A stretch of 64,000 nt of DNA from contig JANJTB010000039.1 of assembly GCA_024711295.1 (NCBI GenBank), positions 134,319 through 198,318 on the forward strand. The letters run 5' to 3'. This stretch comes from a bacterium. Its GTDB lineage: Bacteria > Bacteroidota > Ignavibacteria > Kapaibacteriales > UBA2268. Position numbers and translations under genes: made by a program. Under the pieces are notes generated by a model. It was not told the DNA's origin. It ran no database searches and saw only the letters and a program-made list of their open reading frames with translations. The first letter of the stretch is position 1. Each line of letters starts with the position of its first letter. Below, in pieces: positions 35,651-45,202 of this stretch.

Positions 35651-37732
35651 ATGCTCAAAAACATTAGATTTTGGATTAAATACTCCTATATACAGCTTTC
35701 GAGGAAGGCATTTTACCTTCAGAACAGAATCCAAATGACAGAATTCATGTACATGATAATTCTGTCTGTTATAATTGGATTTGTAGCAGGATTTGGCTCA
35801 GTGGGTGTTAAATACCTGATAGAATTTATTTCCAGACTGGCATTTAGCGGCGATGGTAATATACTAGAAATTGTCTCTGCTACCCCTTGGTATTTGATTG
35901 TTATGATTCCTACGTTAGGAGGTTTATTTGTAGGACTTTTTGCAAATTTCGTTGTTCCAGAGTCCAAAGGGCATGGTGTTACAGAGGTTATACAAAGCCT
36001 GCTGACAAAGGGCGGTGTTATCAAGCCGATTGTTGCAGTAGGTAAATCAATAACTTCAGCGGTAACTATTGGCACAGGTGGTTCAGTTGGATTCGAGGGT
36101 CCAATAGTTCAAATAGGTGCATCTATAGGTTCAACAGTAGGTCAGTTTTTTAAAGTGCCATCAAGAAGGCTTCGAACTCTTGTTGGTTGTGGGGCAGCAG
36201 CAGGTATAGCAGCTACATTCAATATGCCTATTGCAGGAGCACTCTTTGCTATCGAAGTCATTATGATGGACTATGCTGCATACCAGCTTTTTCCGATTAT
36301 CATCTCATCAGTAATTGCTACAGTAATTTCACATCATTATTTCGGGAACTATGCAGAATTTATTGCTTCACCGATTATTCTTGATAACTATTTCGAAATA
36401 ATCAATTTTTTTGTTCTTGGAGTATTTTGTGGGTTGATTTCTTTTTTCATGATAAAGTCAATATATTTTTTTGAAGACTTGTTTCATAACAAAATTAAGA
36501 TACCGGTATATATAAAGCCAGCTATTGGAGGATTGATTATTGGTATTATCGGAATTCATTTTCCTTATGTAATAGGTGTAGGGAATGATTCGATAATGCT
36601 TGCCCTCAATAATAATATGATTTGGTATATGGCTTTAAGTTTAATTTTCATAAAGATTGTATCTACCTCTATAACACTTGGCTCAGGTGGATCTGGAGGC
36701 ATGCTTTCACCGGCACTCTTTGTCGGTGCAATGTCCGGCTTTTCATTTGGATACGGACTTGAGTTTTTTGGTATTTCATCTACTTTATCGTATGGCACTT
36801 ATGCATTCATTGCAATGGGTGGCTTAATAGCAGGTACTGTAAGAGCACCTCTTACAGCAATACTGATGGTATTTGAGCTTTCTAAACAATCTTCTTCAAT
36901 TTTGCCGTTAATGATTGTTGTAACAATTAGCATAATACTATCCACAAAATTATCAAGGGAGTCAGTATATACACTTAAGCTTGTGATGGATAAGATTAGA
37001 ATCAAGTCATTCAACGAGAAAAACATTTTACGGTCAATACCGGTAAAAGATGTTTATACTAATAAATTCATAAGTTTAAAAGAGAATACGCCTTATGGAA
37101 AAATTACTGAAACATTGCTCAAAATAAATGATCCATGTATTTCTGTTGTGTCATTAGATGGAAAATTTATGGGGATTGTTTCTATGAGTACTCTCAAAGA
37201 AACGCTTTTGGATAATGACTTTATGAGAGATGTTGTGATTGCAGGCGATATTGCTGATAAAATGTTGCCTAATGTTACTATTTTTGATGATTGTTACAAA
37301 GTTATGGATTTGTGCAGAATATATGATATCGAAGGAATACCTGTTGTTGACGACGAGGACAAAACCAAACAACTGGGTATGATTTGGATTAAAGATGTAA
37401 ATGATTATTTACAGAAAGAGGTCGAACATATTGAGCATACAAGCGACTTAGCAACCAAAATATCTCAGATTAACAAGGATGAAGAAATACCTTTCATACC
37501 CGGCTACGTTATTGCTGAATTGAAAGCACCGAAATCTTTTATTGGCCGAACTATCTCAGGACTGAAAGTGCGCTCAGAATATGGTGTCGAAATTATTTCA
37601 ATAAAAAAATATGAAAATGATGATGAGGTTATAAAAGCTCTTCCAAAAGCAGACTATATAATTTCTGAAGGTGATTCTTTAATAATTGCAGGTCAAACTG
37701 AAAAAGTAAACATTTTGAGGGATTTAAACTAA
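35651..37732 (+). CDS. ClC-type chloride transporter with CBS pair and TrkA-C domain
   Basis: 693 residues. The ClC membrane domain (about 25-440) has GTGGSVGFEGPIVQIG with the gating Glu (E149), the GSGGSGGMLSP selectivity stretch and GAAAGIAATFNMPIAGALFA. The gating Glu suggests an exchanger rather than a channel. Two CBS domains follow (about 455-590: VKDVYTNKFISLKENT; IADKMLPNVTIFDDC), then a TrkA-C/RCK-C domain (about 610-690: FIPGYVIAELKAPKSFIGRTISGLKVR). CBS and TrkA-C could bind nucleotides or ions for regulation. Own terminator upstream belongs to the preceding gene, so it is probably monocistronic. Confidence 0.93.
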   Translation: MLKNIRFWIKYSYIQLSRKAFYLQNRIQMTEFMYMIILSVIIGFVAGFGSVGVKYLIEFISRLAFSGDGNILEIVSATPWYLIVMIPTLGGLFVGLFANFVVPESKGHGVTEVIQSLLTKGGVIKPIVAVGKSITSAVTIGTGGSVGFEGPIVQIGASIGSTVGQFFKVPSRRLRTLVGCGAAAGIAATFNMPIAGALFAIEVIMMDYAAYQLFPIIISSVIATVISHHYFGNYAEFIASPIILDNYFEIINFFVLGVFCGLISFFMIKSIYFFEDLFHNKIKIPVYIKPAIGGLIIGIIGIHFPYVIGVGNDSIMLALNNNMIWYMALSLIFIKIVSTSITLGSGGSGGMLSPALFVGAMSGFSFGYGLEFFGISSTLSYGTYAFIAMGGLIAGTVRAPLTAILMVFELSKQSSSILPLMIVVTISIILSTKLSRESVYTLKLVMDKIRIKSFNEKNILRSIPVKDVYTNKFISLKENTPYGKITETLLKINDPCISVVSLDGKFMGIVSMSTLKETLLDNDFMRDVVIAGDIADKMLPNVTIFDDCYKVMDLCRIYDIEGIPVVDDEDKTKQLGMIWIKDVNDYLQKEVEHIEHTSDLATKISQINKDEEIPFIPGYVIAELKAPKSFIGRTISGLKVRSEYGVEIISIKKYENDDEVIKALPKADYIISEGDSLIIAGQTEKVNILRDLN

Positions 37733-37988
37733 ATTTTAGTGAATTTATTAAAGTATATTAAATTGTTTCTAGCCCTTTATTGAACTTATAGTAACAGCCA
37801 TGTGAATTATCTTTTGTATCCCCAAATGAAGGTTGAGCACCCTTGTTTCAAGTAATCCGAAAATGAATACTTTACAATCTTTTAAATTTTATTCACCCAA
37901 ACATATGTTTTTTATATTTTATGATGAAACTGTATTGAAAGGTCTAAAACCGATCTAAATATAAACCAATATTTCATAGCTTTTGTTT

Positions 37989-38936
37989 TTAAAAAGGCAA
38001 TTTACCTAAATCTACATTTCCTCCTGATAAAATAACTCCTATCCTTTTATTTCTGAAAAAATCTACATTTTCCATTATCGCTGCAACCGGGACTGCCGAT
38101 GATGGTTCAATTATTATTTTCATTCTTTCCCAAATGATTCTCATAGCGTTTATGATGGAATCCTCAGATACGGTAAAAATTCTATCAACATTTTGAGTTA
38201 TAATCTGAAAAGTCATGGACCCAAGTGAAGTTAGCAATCCATCAGCAATTGTTTTTGGGTTTACCGACGGTATCAACTGTCCTGTATAGAAAGACCTGAA
38301 AGCATCATCAGCACCTGATGGCTCACCGGCAATAACCAGAGTATTAGGTGACTTGGCTTTAACAGTAATTGAAGTACCTGACAAAAGACCACCACCACCT
38401 ACAGGTGTCATAACAATGTCTAAGTCTGATGTCTCTTCAAGCAATTCCAAAGCAGCAGTTCCCTGCCCACAAATTACATAAAAATTATTATACGGGTGAA
38501 CAAAAAAAGCATCAGTTTGTTGAACTATATTTTCCAAAGTTAATTCTCGTGCCTGAAGTGTAGGTTCGCAATAAATTATTTTGCCTCCATAAGATGCAAC
38601 CGCATCTGATTTTACTTTTGGTGAATTATTCGGCATTACAATATAAGCTGGGATTCCTTGCATGGAAGCTGCAAGGGCAAGAGCCTGAGCATGATTACCT
38701 GAAGAATGAGTTGCTACACCATTTCTGATTTTACTATTATCTAATGACAATACAGCATTTGATGCTCCTCTAAATTTGAAAGCCCCAACTTTTTGAAAAT
38801 TTTCACACTTAAAAAATACATTACAGTTCAATATTTCATTTACCGACATAGAACTTAATATCGGAGTTCTTTTGACTTGATTTTTTATTCTGGAATAAGC
38901 CGACAAAATATTATCAAAATTTGGTAATTCGCTCAT
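37989..38936 (-). CDS. PLP-dependent threonine dehydratase / serine racemase-type enzyme
   Basis: 315 residues from the Met at 38936; an in-frame upstream extension to 39002 would add a hydrophobic 22-residue segment, not expected for this cytosolic family. Fold-type II PLP enzyme: KCENFQKVGAFKFRGA contains the PLP lysine, SSGNHAQALALAA binds the substrate, GGGGLLSG is the phosphate-binding loop. No C-terminal ACT domain, so it resembles catabolic threonine ammonia-lyase or serine racemase and not IlvA. Which of the two is unresolved. Divergent from the M49 gene. Confidence 0.9.
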   Translation of the reverse strand: MSELPNFDNILSAYSRIKNQVKRTPILSSMSVNEILNCNVFFKCENFQKVGAFKFRGASNAVLSLDNSKIRNGVATHSSGNHAQALALAASMQGIPAYIVMPNNSPKVKSDAVASYGGKIIYCEPTLQARELTLENIVQQTDAFFVHPYNNFYVICGQGTAALELLEETSDLDIVMTPVGGGGLLSGTSITVKAKSPNTLVIAGEPSGADDAFRSFYTGQLIPSVNPKTIADGLLTSLGSMTFQIITQNVDRIFTVSEDSIINAMRIIWERMKIIIEPSSAVPVAAIMENVDFFRNKRIGVILSGGNVDLGKLPF

Positions 38937-39114
38937 TATTTTTTGTGTAAATATGTTGATAGATATAAAATTACTTACAAAAATAACTAAGATTAGCGAC
39001 AAAATAAACAGTTAAATTTTTTTAAGAAAACTTAGTTTTTTTTTGTTTAACTCCCACAAACTCCGTAAATTGCTTATCATTTTAATGTAAATTTTAAAAA
39101 GGTTTTTACCCGAT

Positions 39115-40776
39115 ATGAAATACTTATATTTAATAGTCTTATTATTATCAGGATTATTCATAAGCAATTGCGAAAAGAAAGAAATAATTGAAGAAGCAAC
39201 TATGTCTGAATCACACAAAGCAGTAATCGAAAAATTGAATCAATATGCACCTATCGACTTAAAAGTTGATATATCGCATTTAAGTGACAGAGAGAAGCAA
39301 TTAATTCAAAAACTTATCGAAGCCGGAAGAATAGTAGATAATATTTTCTGGAAACAAGCATCACATGATGCTATAGCCACCCGAGATTCTTTGATGTATG
39401 CAAAATCCGACGAAGCTAAAGATTTCTTGAAGTATGTTCTTTTAAATTATGGACCTTATGATGATTTAGCTGATAAACAGCGATTTTGGGGCGAAGGTCC
39501 GCAGCGTCGACCTGAAGGTGGCGGTTTCTATCCTGCCGATATGACCAAAGAAGAGTTTGAAAAATATTTGTTGGATAACCCCGAACAGGCAGCTTCATTG
39601 AAGAATGACTATACTGTTGTCGTGAGAGAAAATGGGAAGTTGAAAGCTGTTCCGTATTCAATTTACTATCCCGAAATATTCGAATTATCTATGAAAATGG
39701 AAGAAGCCGCTGTGTTAGCTGATAATCCAACATTGAAGAATTATTTGATTATGCGTGCAAACTCTTTACGTACTGATGTTTACTTCCCAAGTGATATGGC
39801 TTGGATGGACATTACTGATAGTAATATTGATATTGTAATAGGACCAATTGAGAATTATCAGGATGAACTTTTCAACTATAAAACTGCCTACGAGGCTGTG
39901 ATAATGGTTAAAGATCCTGAAGCTACCAAAGAATTAGAAATGTTTAAGAAGAATCTTGATAATTTTGAAAAGAATTTGCCAATAGACAACAAATTTAAAA
40001 ACAAGACAATTGGTGATGGCAATATAATTCAGGTCTGTAATGTGATTTATTTTGGTGGAGACTGTAATATGGCTGTCAAAACTATTGCTGCTGCTTTGCC
40101 TAATGATCCTAAAGTTGCTGACGCTAAGGGTAGAAAGCTGTCAATGTACAAAAATCATATGGAAGCAAAATTTGAAAAGATTGTTAAACCTATCGGAGAA
40201 CTTATGTTTACCTCAGATAGAGCGAAATACCTGAGTTCAAAAGCTTTTACAAGTTTTGTTACATTGCACGAAGTTTCACATGCATTAGGTCCAAAATATA
40301 CATCTGATACAAAGAAAGAAGAAATCAGATCTGCATTAAAAGAAAGGTATTCTGCTATTGAAGAAACAAAAGCTGATATCGTAAGTATGTTTAACCATAA
40401 ATATTTATATTCTGTCAAAGAATATAACGATGATTATATCAAACAATCTATAACAACCTATGTAGCAGGTCTTTACAGGTCAATCAGATTTGGTGGTGGT
40501 GCTCATTATCGTGCTAATTTAATCCAGTTGAATTTCTTGAAAGAAAAAGGTGCTATCTACAAACAGGCAGATGGAAAGTTTGAAATTGACGACACTAAAT
40601 TTTTTGAAGCTGTCGAAGAACTTGCAAATTTGATACTAATGATTCAGGTTAATGGTGATTATGCTAAAGCTGGTGAAATAATGGAGAAATATTCAATAGT
40701 TACGCCTGAAATAGAAAAAGAAATTAAAGCTCTTGTTAGTATTCCAAGAGATATTAATCCAAAATATATTTTTTAA
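39115..40776 (+). CDS. M49 (dipeptidyl peptidase III) family zinc peptidase, lipoprotein
   Basis: 553 residues. Signal with lipobox (LFISNC, Cys19), so exported to the periplasm or surface. The M49 family uses HExxGH; here TLHEVSHALG has H385-E-V-S-H (HExxH, without the extra residue of the classical HELLGH). The downstream EETKADIV (E416 region) supplies the third ligand. Regions RFWGEGPQRRPEGGGFYP and NYGPYDDLADKQRFWG match M49 homologues of Bacteroidota. Dipeptide release from peptides is the likely function. The variant zinc motif is noted. No close operon partner. Confidence 0.85.
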   Translation: MKYLYLIVLLLSGLFISNCEKKEIIEEATMSESHKAVIEKLNQYAPIDLKVDISHLSDREKQLIQKLIEAGRIVDNIFWKQASHDAIATRDSLMYAKSDEAKDFLKYVLLNYGPYDDLADKQRFWGEGPQRRPEGGGFYPADMTKEEFEKYLLDNPEQAASLKNDYTVVVRENGKLKAVPYSIYYPEIFELSMKMEEAAVLADNPTLKNYLIMRANSLRTDVYFPSDMAWMDITDSNIDIVIGPIENYQDELFNYKTAYEAVIMVKDPEATKELEMFKKNLDNFEKNLPIDNKFKNKTIGDGNIIQVCNVIYFGGDCNMAVKTIAAALPNDPKVADAKGRKLSMYKNHMEAKFEKIVKPIGELMFTSDRAKYLSSKAFTSFVTLHEVSHALGPKYTSDTKKEEIRSALKERYSAIEETKADIVSMFNHKYLYSVKEYNDDYIKQSITTYVAGLYRSIRFGGGAHYRANLIQLNFLKEKGAIYKQADGKFEIDDTKFFEAVEELANLILMIQVNGDYAKAGEIMEKYSIVTPEIEKEIKALVSIPRDINPKYIF

Positions 40777-40808
40777 AAAATAGTAAAAATAACTTAAAAG
40801 GAGGCTTT

Positions 40809-41882
40809 ATGCCTGAAATTAAAATTATTAGATCAGAAACAACAAAAATTGAAAATGTAAATTGGGATAAACTTGGTTTTGGTGTTTATTTTTCTGACCA
40901 CATGTTTATTTCTGAATACAAAGATGGGGCATGGGATGCCGGTGAGATCAGACCTTATGGACCGATACCTACCGAGCCATCAATGTGCACACTACATTAT
41001 GGACAGTCTATTTTTGAAGGATTGAAAGCATTCAAAGCTGTTGATGGCGGCTATAACATATTCAGGCCTGACAGAAATGCAAAAAGACTTAACCATTCAG
41101 GTTCAAGAGTATGTATTCCACCTTATGATGAATCACATTTTATCGAAGCATTGAAAACACTTATCAGGGTTGATCAGAATTGGGTTCCTCAAAAAAGAGG
41201 TCATTCATTATACATTCGTCCCTTAGCTTATGGTGATGGCAACTTTTTGGGTGTTCATTCATCGAAAACGTTCAAACTTATTATCATGACTTCACCTGTT
41301 GCTTCATATTACCCTGAAGGGCTCGCACCTGTAAAGATTTTGGTTGCCAAAGATTTTGTCAGAGCTGTACGTGGTGGGCTGGGGTCTGCAAAAACTGCAG
41401 CTAACTATGCAGCTTCGTTGCTTGCAGGTGAAACAGCCAAAAAAGAAGGGTACTCTCAAGTATTATGGCTCGATGCGGTGAATCGTCATTTTGTTGATGA
41501 AGTGGGAGCAATGAATATTATGTTTGTTATTGGTGATGAAATTGTTACTCCACCTCTCGACCAAGGTACTATACTTCGTGGTGTTACACGCGATAGTGTG
41601 CTTGAGCTTGCTCATGATTTTGGCTTTAAAGTTAACGAAAGGCCAATTACTATCGAAGATGTGTTCGAAGCCAACAAGCGCGGTGAACTAAAAGAAGCAT
41701 TCGGAACCGGTACTGCTGCTGTTATTTCACCTGTAGGACAGTTAAGCTATATGGGCGAAACGATTACCATTAATAATATGGAAATTGGTCCTGTTGCCCA
41801 AAAGTTCTATGATACTATTACTGGTATGCAATATGGTGAAATTGAGGATAAGAAAGGTTGGATTGTTAAAGTAAATCCATAA
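40809..41882 (+). CDS. ilvE: Branched-chain amino acid aminotransferase
   Basis: 357 residues, PLP fold-type IV. Transfers amino groups between glutamate and Leu, Ile or Val ketoacids. Motifs are LHYGQSIFEGLKAFKA, the GGLGSAKTAANYAASLLAG region with the PLP contacts, LWLDAVNRHFVDEVGAMN, and EAFGTGTAAVISPVG. The length and the phrases fit the type II (eukaryote-like/Mycobacterium-like) BCAT form. RBS AAAAGGAGG precedes the ATG, and a terminator follows. Confidence 0.95.
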   Translation: MPEIKIIRSETTKIENVNWDKLGFGVYFSDHMFISEYKDGAWDAGEIRPYGPIPTEPSMCTLHYGQSIFEGLKAFKAVDGGYNIFRPDRNAKRLNHSGSRVCIPPYDESHFIEALKTLIRVDQNWVPQKRGHSLYIRPLAYGDGNFLGVHSSKTFKLIIMTSPVASYYPEGLAPVKILVAKDFVRAVRGGLGSAKTAANYAASLLAGETAKKEGYSQVLWLDAVNRHFVDEVGAMNIMFVIGDEIVTPPLDQGTILRGVTRDSVLELAHDFGFKVNERPITIEDVFEANKRGELKEAFGTGTAAVISPVGQLSYMGETITINNMEIGPVAQKFYDTITGMQYGEIEDKKGWIVKVNP

Positions 41883-41902
41883 TCTATCTCTTATATTTTG
41901 TG

Positions 41903-41946
41903 AAACCTCTCAATTATATTAATTCAAATTGAGAGGTTTTCTTTTT
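41903..41946 (+). terminator. Intrinsic terminator after ilvE
   Basis: Perfect 13-base arms (41903-41915 and 41927-41939; core AACCTCTCAA) with an 11-base loop, followed by T-rich bases. Confidence 0.9.
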
Positions 41947-42016
41947 AATATACAAAATTAATGATTTATTCGTCTTTATATAATTGTGTATATGAGAATA
42001 TAATTTTGGAGTAAAA

Positions 42017-42733
42017 ATGGAAGATTCAAATTTAAATCAGAAGCCATTGAGAAAACCATCTACGAATAAGATTAAAGATATTTACGAAACGTACCTAAAA
42101 AATGATAAAACAAAGAATATTCCCATTTCAGATGGTGATAATACAAAGGTTGAGATTTCTGTAGATAATGATGAACAGTTATTAAGTGAGTCTGCCAATT
42201 CACTTAATGATGAAGCGTTTATTGAGATGCAAAATAAAATTGAACAATTGAATTCAAGCTTATCTGAAGCTAATTCAACTATCGAAAGTTTAAAAAGCGA
42301 AGTCAGCGAGCTTAAAGAACTATCTTTAAGGAAAACAGCTGAATTGGAGAACTTCAGAAAGAGAAGCATGAAGGAAAAAAGCGATTTAATTGACTATGCA
42401 AATGAGAAATTATTAACTAACTTCGTTGAAATACTTGATGACTTGACCAACGCAGTCAAAACATCTTCAAGCACTAAAGACTCTGAATCTATTATCAAAG
42501 GTTTGGAGCTAATGTTGAATAAAACTAAAAAACTATTTGATGAAGCCGGAGTTAAGCAACTGGAATTTTCCGATGATACCCTTTTTGATGTTAACTATCA
42601 CGAAGCAATGATGATGGCTCCTTCAGATAAACCCGAGGGCACTGTTATTCAGGTACTTCAGAACGGGTACACTTTGAAAGAAAAAGTGCTTCGTCATGCA
42701 AAGGTTATTACTTCATCTGGAAATACTAATTAA
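42017..42733 (+). CDS. grpE: Nucleotide exchange factor GrpE
   Basis: 238 residues. Nucleotide-exchange factor for DnaK. A charged N-terminal region, then a long coiled coil (about 75-125), [13 protein letters not shown], the DDLTNAV helix and the C-terminal beta domain ([27 protein letters not shown]). 17 bp before dnaJ, so an operon. dnaK itself is not in the window and no CIRCE element was found. Confidence 0.94.
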   Translation: MEDSNLNQKPLRKPSTNKIKDIYETYLKNDKTKNIPISDGDNTKVEISVDNDEQLLSESANSLNDEAFIEMQNKIEQLNSSLSEANSTIESLKSEVSELKELSLRKTAELENFRKRSMKEKSDLIDYANEKLLTNFVEILDDLTNAVKTSSSTKDSESIIKGLELMLNKTKKLFDEAGVKQLEFSDDTLFDVNYHEAMMMAPSDKPEGTVIQVLQNGYTLKEKVLRHAKVITSSGNTN

Positions 42734-42750
42734 GAAAGGAAATTACCGGA

Positions 42751-43917
42751 ATGTCAAAAAGAGATTACTACGATATACTTGGAGTATCGAAGAGTGCAAC
42801 ACAGGACGAGATAAAAGCTAATTACAGAAAATTGGCGCTTAAATATCATCCTGACAGAAACTCAGATAATCCTGAAGCCGAAAATTTGTTCAAAGAAGCA
42901 GCAGAAGCCTACGAAGTTTTGAGTGACCAAGACAAAAGAGCCAGATATGACAGGTTTGGGCACGATGGATTAAGAGGTGGACAGGATTTCCACCAATACT
43001 CAAATATTAATGATATTTTTTCTGCGTTTGGCGACGTATTTTCTGGCAGAGGTAGTATTTTTGATGACTTTTTCAATATGGGAGGCTCCGGAAGAGGCCG
43101 CCAAAGATACTCTGGGGAACGTGGCTCTGATATTAGAATTAAATTGCCTATTTCATTGGAAGAGGTAGCTCAGGGAGTTACAAAGACTATTAAAATCAAG
43201 CATTATGTATCATGCACTGATTGTAGTGGTACCGGAGCCAAAAGTGGAAGTGGTAAGAAAACCTGTTCGTCCTGTGGTGGAAGTGGAGAGGTTCGTCAGG
43301 TATCACGTTCAATTTTTGGACAAATGGTAAATATTTCTACTTGTCCGACTTGCAGAGGTACCGGTGAGCTGATTGTTGAGAAGTGTAATACTTGTTTTGG
43401 TGAATCAAGGGTTCAGGAAGAGGAAAAGATTCAGGTTACCATACCTGCAGGGGTTGAAGAAGGAAATTATATTCCTCTCAGAGGAAAAGGCAATGCCGGA
43501 AAGATGGGCGGACCAAGCGGTGACTTGATTGTTATTATTGAAGAAAAAGAGCATGATGTTTTTACACGTGATGGTAATAATATTCTTTATAATTTAAAAA
43601 TCAGCTTCCCTTCAGCTGCATTAGGCGACGAAATTGAAATACCCACCTTGTTTGGTACAGAAAAAATTAAAATTGAATCAGGTACTCAGAATGGAGCTGT
43701 TATTCATCTAAGAGACAAAGGGCTTCCATATCTTAACTCATATCAAAAAGGTGAGGAGATTATCATTATCAATGTATTTGTACCCAAAAAACTAAATGCA
43801 AGAGAAAAGGAAATACTTAAGGAATTATCTGAGTCTGAAAATATTAAACCAAACACTAAATCTCATAAGAAAGATAAAGATATTTTTGATAAGATAAAAG
43901 ATTTCATAAATCATTAA
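42751..43917 (+). CDS. dnaJ: Chaperone DnaJ
   Basis: 388 residues. J domain (1-70) with YHPDRN (HPD), Gly/Phe-rich linker (about 75-125), zinc domain with [30 protein letters not shown] and [10 protein letters not shown], and C-terminal substrate-binding domain. The fourth zinc repeat deviates from CxxCxGxG (GES). RBS AAGAAAGGAAAT lies 9-12 bases before the ATG. Works with DnaK and GrpE. Terminator follows. Confidence 0.96.
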   Translation: MSKRDYYDILGVSKSATQDEIKANYRKLALKYHPDRNSDNPEAENLFKEAAEAYEVLSDQDKRARYDRFGHDGLRGGQDFHQYSNINDIFSAFGDVFSGRGSIFDDFFNMGGSGRGRQRYSGERGSDIRIKLPISLEEVAQGVTKTIKIKHYVSCTDCSGTGAKSGSGKKTCSSCGGSGEVRQVSRSIFGQMVNISTCPTCRGTGELIVEKCNTCFGESRVQEEEKIQVTIPAGVEEGNYIPLRGKGNAGKMGGPSGDLIVIIEEKEHDVFTRDGNNILYNLKISFPSAALGDEIEIPTLFGTEKIKIESGTQNGAVIHLRDKGLPYLNSYQKGEEIIIINVFVPKKLNAREKEILKELSESENIKPNTKSHKKDKDIFDKIKDFINH

Positions 43918-43924
43918 GAAAATA

Positions 43925-43960
43925 AAATGCGGGCAAATTCAGTTCCGCATTTATTTTTTA
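43925..43960 (+). terminator. Terminator after dnaJ
   Basis: Arms AAATGCGG (43925-43932) and CCGCATTT (43945-43952) pair, followed by a T-rich tract. Confidence 0.8.
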
Positions 43961-43972
43961 TTATTATACAAT

Positions 43973-43986
43973 TGAAAATATTTTCA
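43973..43986. promoter_or_regulatory. Perfect 14-bp palindrome upstream of ArsR gene
   Basis: TGAAAATATTTTCA is a perfect inverted repeat 42 bp before the ArsR start and 8 bp before CATATATA. A related stretch (CATATAT..AATT) recurs before the TauE gene at 44364-44376. Position and symmetry suit an operator for the ArsR protein that follows, but this is inference. Confidence 0.45.
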
Positions 43987-44027
43987 TACGTTCATATATA
44001 AAATTTTATTACAGATTTAAAATTATT

Positions 44028-44333
44028 ATGATTTTGACTAAAAGAAATATTTCTGCTGACAAACTATCAAAAATGGCTGAGACACTCAAGACTATAGCAC
44101 ATCCAGTTCGGCTTGAAATATTGGAGTTGTTGGAGGAGTACGGTAGACTTGGAGTATCAGAAATTCAAACATACCTTGATATCGAACAGTCCCTTTTGTC
44201 GCATCATTTAAATAAAATGAAAGATAAAGGCATACTTCTTTCAGAGAGAGAAGGAAAGAATCTGTTTTATACTATTTCTCTTAAGAATATTGAATCAATT
44301 TTTGATTGCTTAGGAAGATGTGATATTAAGTAA
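44028..44333 (+). CDS. ArsR-family transcriptional regulator
   Basis: 101-residue winged-helix protein. KTIAHPVRLEILELLEEYG and EIQTYLDIEQSLLSHHLNKMKDKGIL are the ArsR DNA-binding helices. Two cysteines sit at the C-terminus (C94 and C98, DCLGRCD), a possible metal or persulfide sensor pair, unlike the C41/C107 pair of SqrR/BigR. The genes downstream handle reduced sulfur, so a persulfide-responsive repressor is likely. 57 bp before the TauE gene. Autoregulation suggested by the upstream palindrome. Confidence 0.88.
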   Translation: MILTKRNISADKLSKMAETLKTIAHPVRLEILELLEEYGRLGVSEIQTYLDIEQSLLSHHLNKMKDKGILLSEREGKNLFYTISLKNIESIFDCLGRCDIK

Positions 44334-44390
44334 TTTTTTTTACTTAATAAATGAATAAATGAACATATATTGAATTATAGATATTAGATT

Positions 44391-45185
44391 ATGGAAATTT
44401 TAAGTTATACAGCTTTTATTTTTATGGGAATAATCTTGGGCTTGATAGGTGGAGGAGGCTCAATACTAACAGTTCCAATTCTTGTGTATTTGTTCGGAAC
44501 CGAGACTGTTGCTGCTACTTCATACTCATTATTTATAGTAGGTGTTACTGCTATGGTTGGTTCATTCAAGTACTTCACCGACAAGCTTGTTGATCTGAAG
44601 GCAGCTGTAGCTTTTTCTATTCCATCTTTATTAGCTGTCTTTGCTGTGAGAAAAATTATTATTCCTATCATCCCTGATGAGCTTTTTACAATATTTGGCA
44701 TTAATATTACAAAATCAATATTTATTCTGTTGGTTTTTGCAGTGTTGATGCTTTTGGCTTCATTCTCGATGCTCAGGAAATCAACTATAGATAAGAAATA
44801 TGAGAATACAGGTTTTAATTATCCATTAATTTTCGTTGAAGGAATATTAGTGGGTGCAATAACCGGGTTTGTTGGAGCAGGAGGAGGATTCTTAATAATA
44901 CCAGCATTGGTATTATTGGCAAAAATTCCGATGAAAGTGGCTATAGGTACATCATTGGTTATTATTGCTGCAAAGTCTTTACTGGGATTTTTGGGTGATG
45001 TTACGAATGATTTGAGTATAGATTGGATTAGTTTGTCCATGTATTCTATTTTGTCTGTAACAGGAATTTTTATTGGCTCAAAACTTTCAGGTAAATTATC
45101 ACAGGAACGACTCAAAAAAGTATTTGCATATTTTGTTCTGGTAATGGGAATTTTTATAATTATGAAAGAACTATTTTTTAAATAA
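44391..45185 (+). CDS. TauE/SafE family sulfite/sulfonate exporter
   Basis: 264 residues, about eight membrane helices, with the paired glycine-rich repeats GLIGGGGSILTVPILVYLFG and GFVGAGGGFLIIPALVLLAK that define the family. Likely removes sulfite or thiosulfate from the cytosol. It lies 17 bp before the persulfide dioxygenase-rhodanese gene and is preceded by the ArsR regulator, an arrangement parallel to the cst operon of Staphylococcus aureus. Confidence 0.93.
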   Translation: MEILSYTAFIFMGIILGLIGGGGSILTVPILVYLFGTETVAATSYSLFIVGVTAMVGSFKYFTDKLVDLKAAVAFSIPSLLAVFAVRKIIIPIIPDELFTIFGINITKSIFILLVFAVLMLLASFSMLRKSTIDKKYENTGFNYPLIFVEGILVGAITGFVGAGGGFLIIPALVLLAKIPMKVAIGTSLVIIAAKSLLGFLGDVTNDLSIDWISLSMYSILSVTGIFIGSKLSGKLSQERLKKVFAYFVLVMGIFIIMKELFFK

Positions 45186-45202
45186 TAAAAGGGATTTTTA
45201 AA

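Noticed and set aside
37733-37988. Possible gene or RNA in the gap after the ClC gene
   Set aside because: No ORF, tRNA-like fold or clear hairpin could be supported; it looks like plain AT-rich spacer.
38937-39002. 22-residue N-terminal extension of the PLP enzyme
   Set aside because: Gives a hydrophobic leader not expected for a cytosolic enzyme; the Met at 38936 fits the family start.
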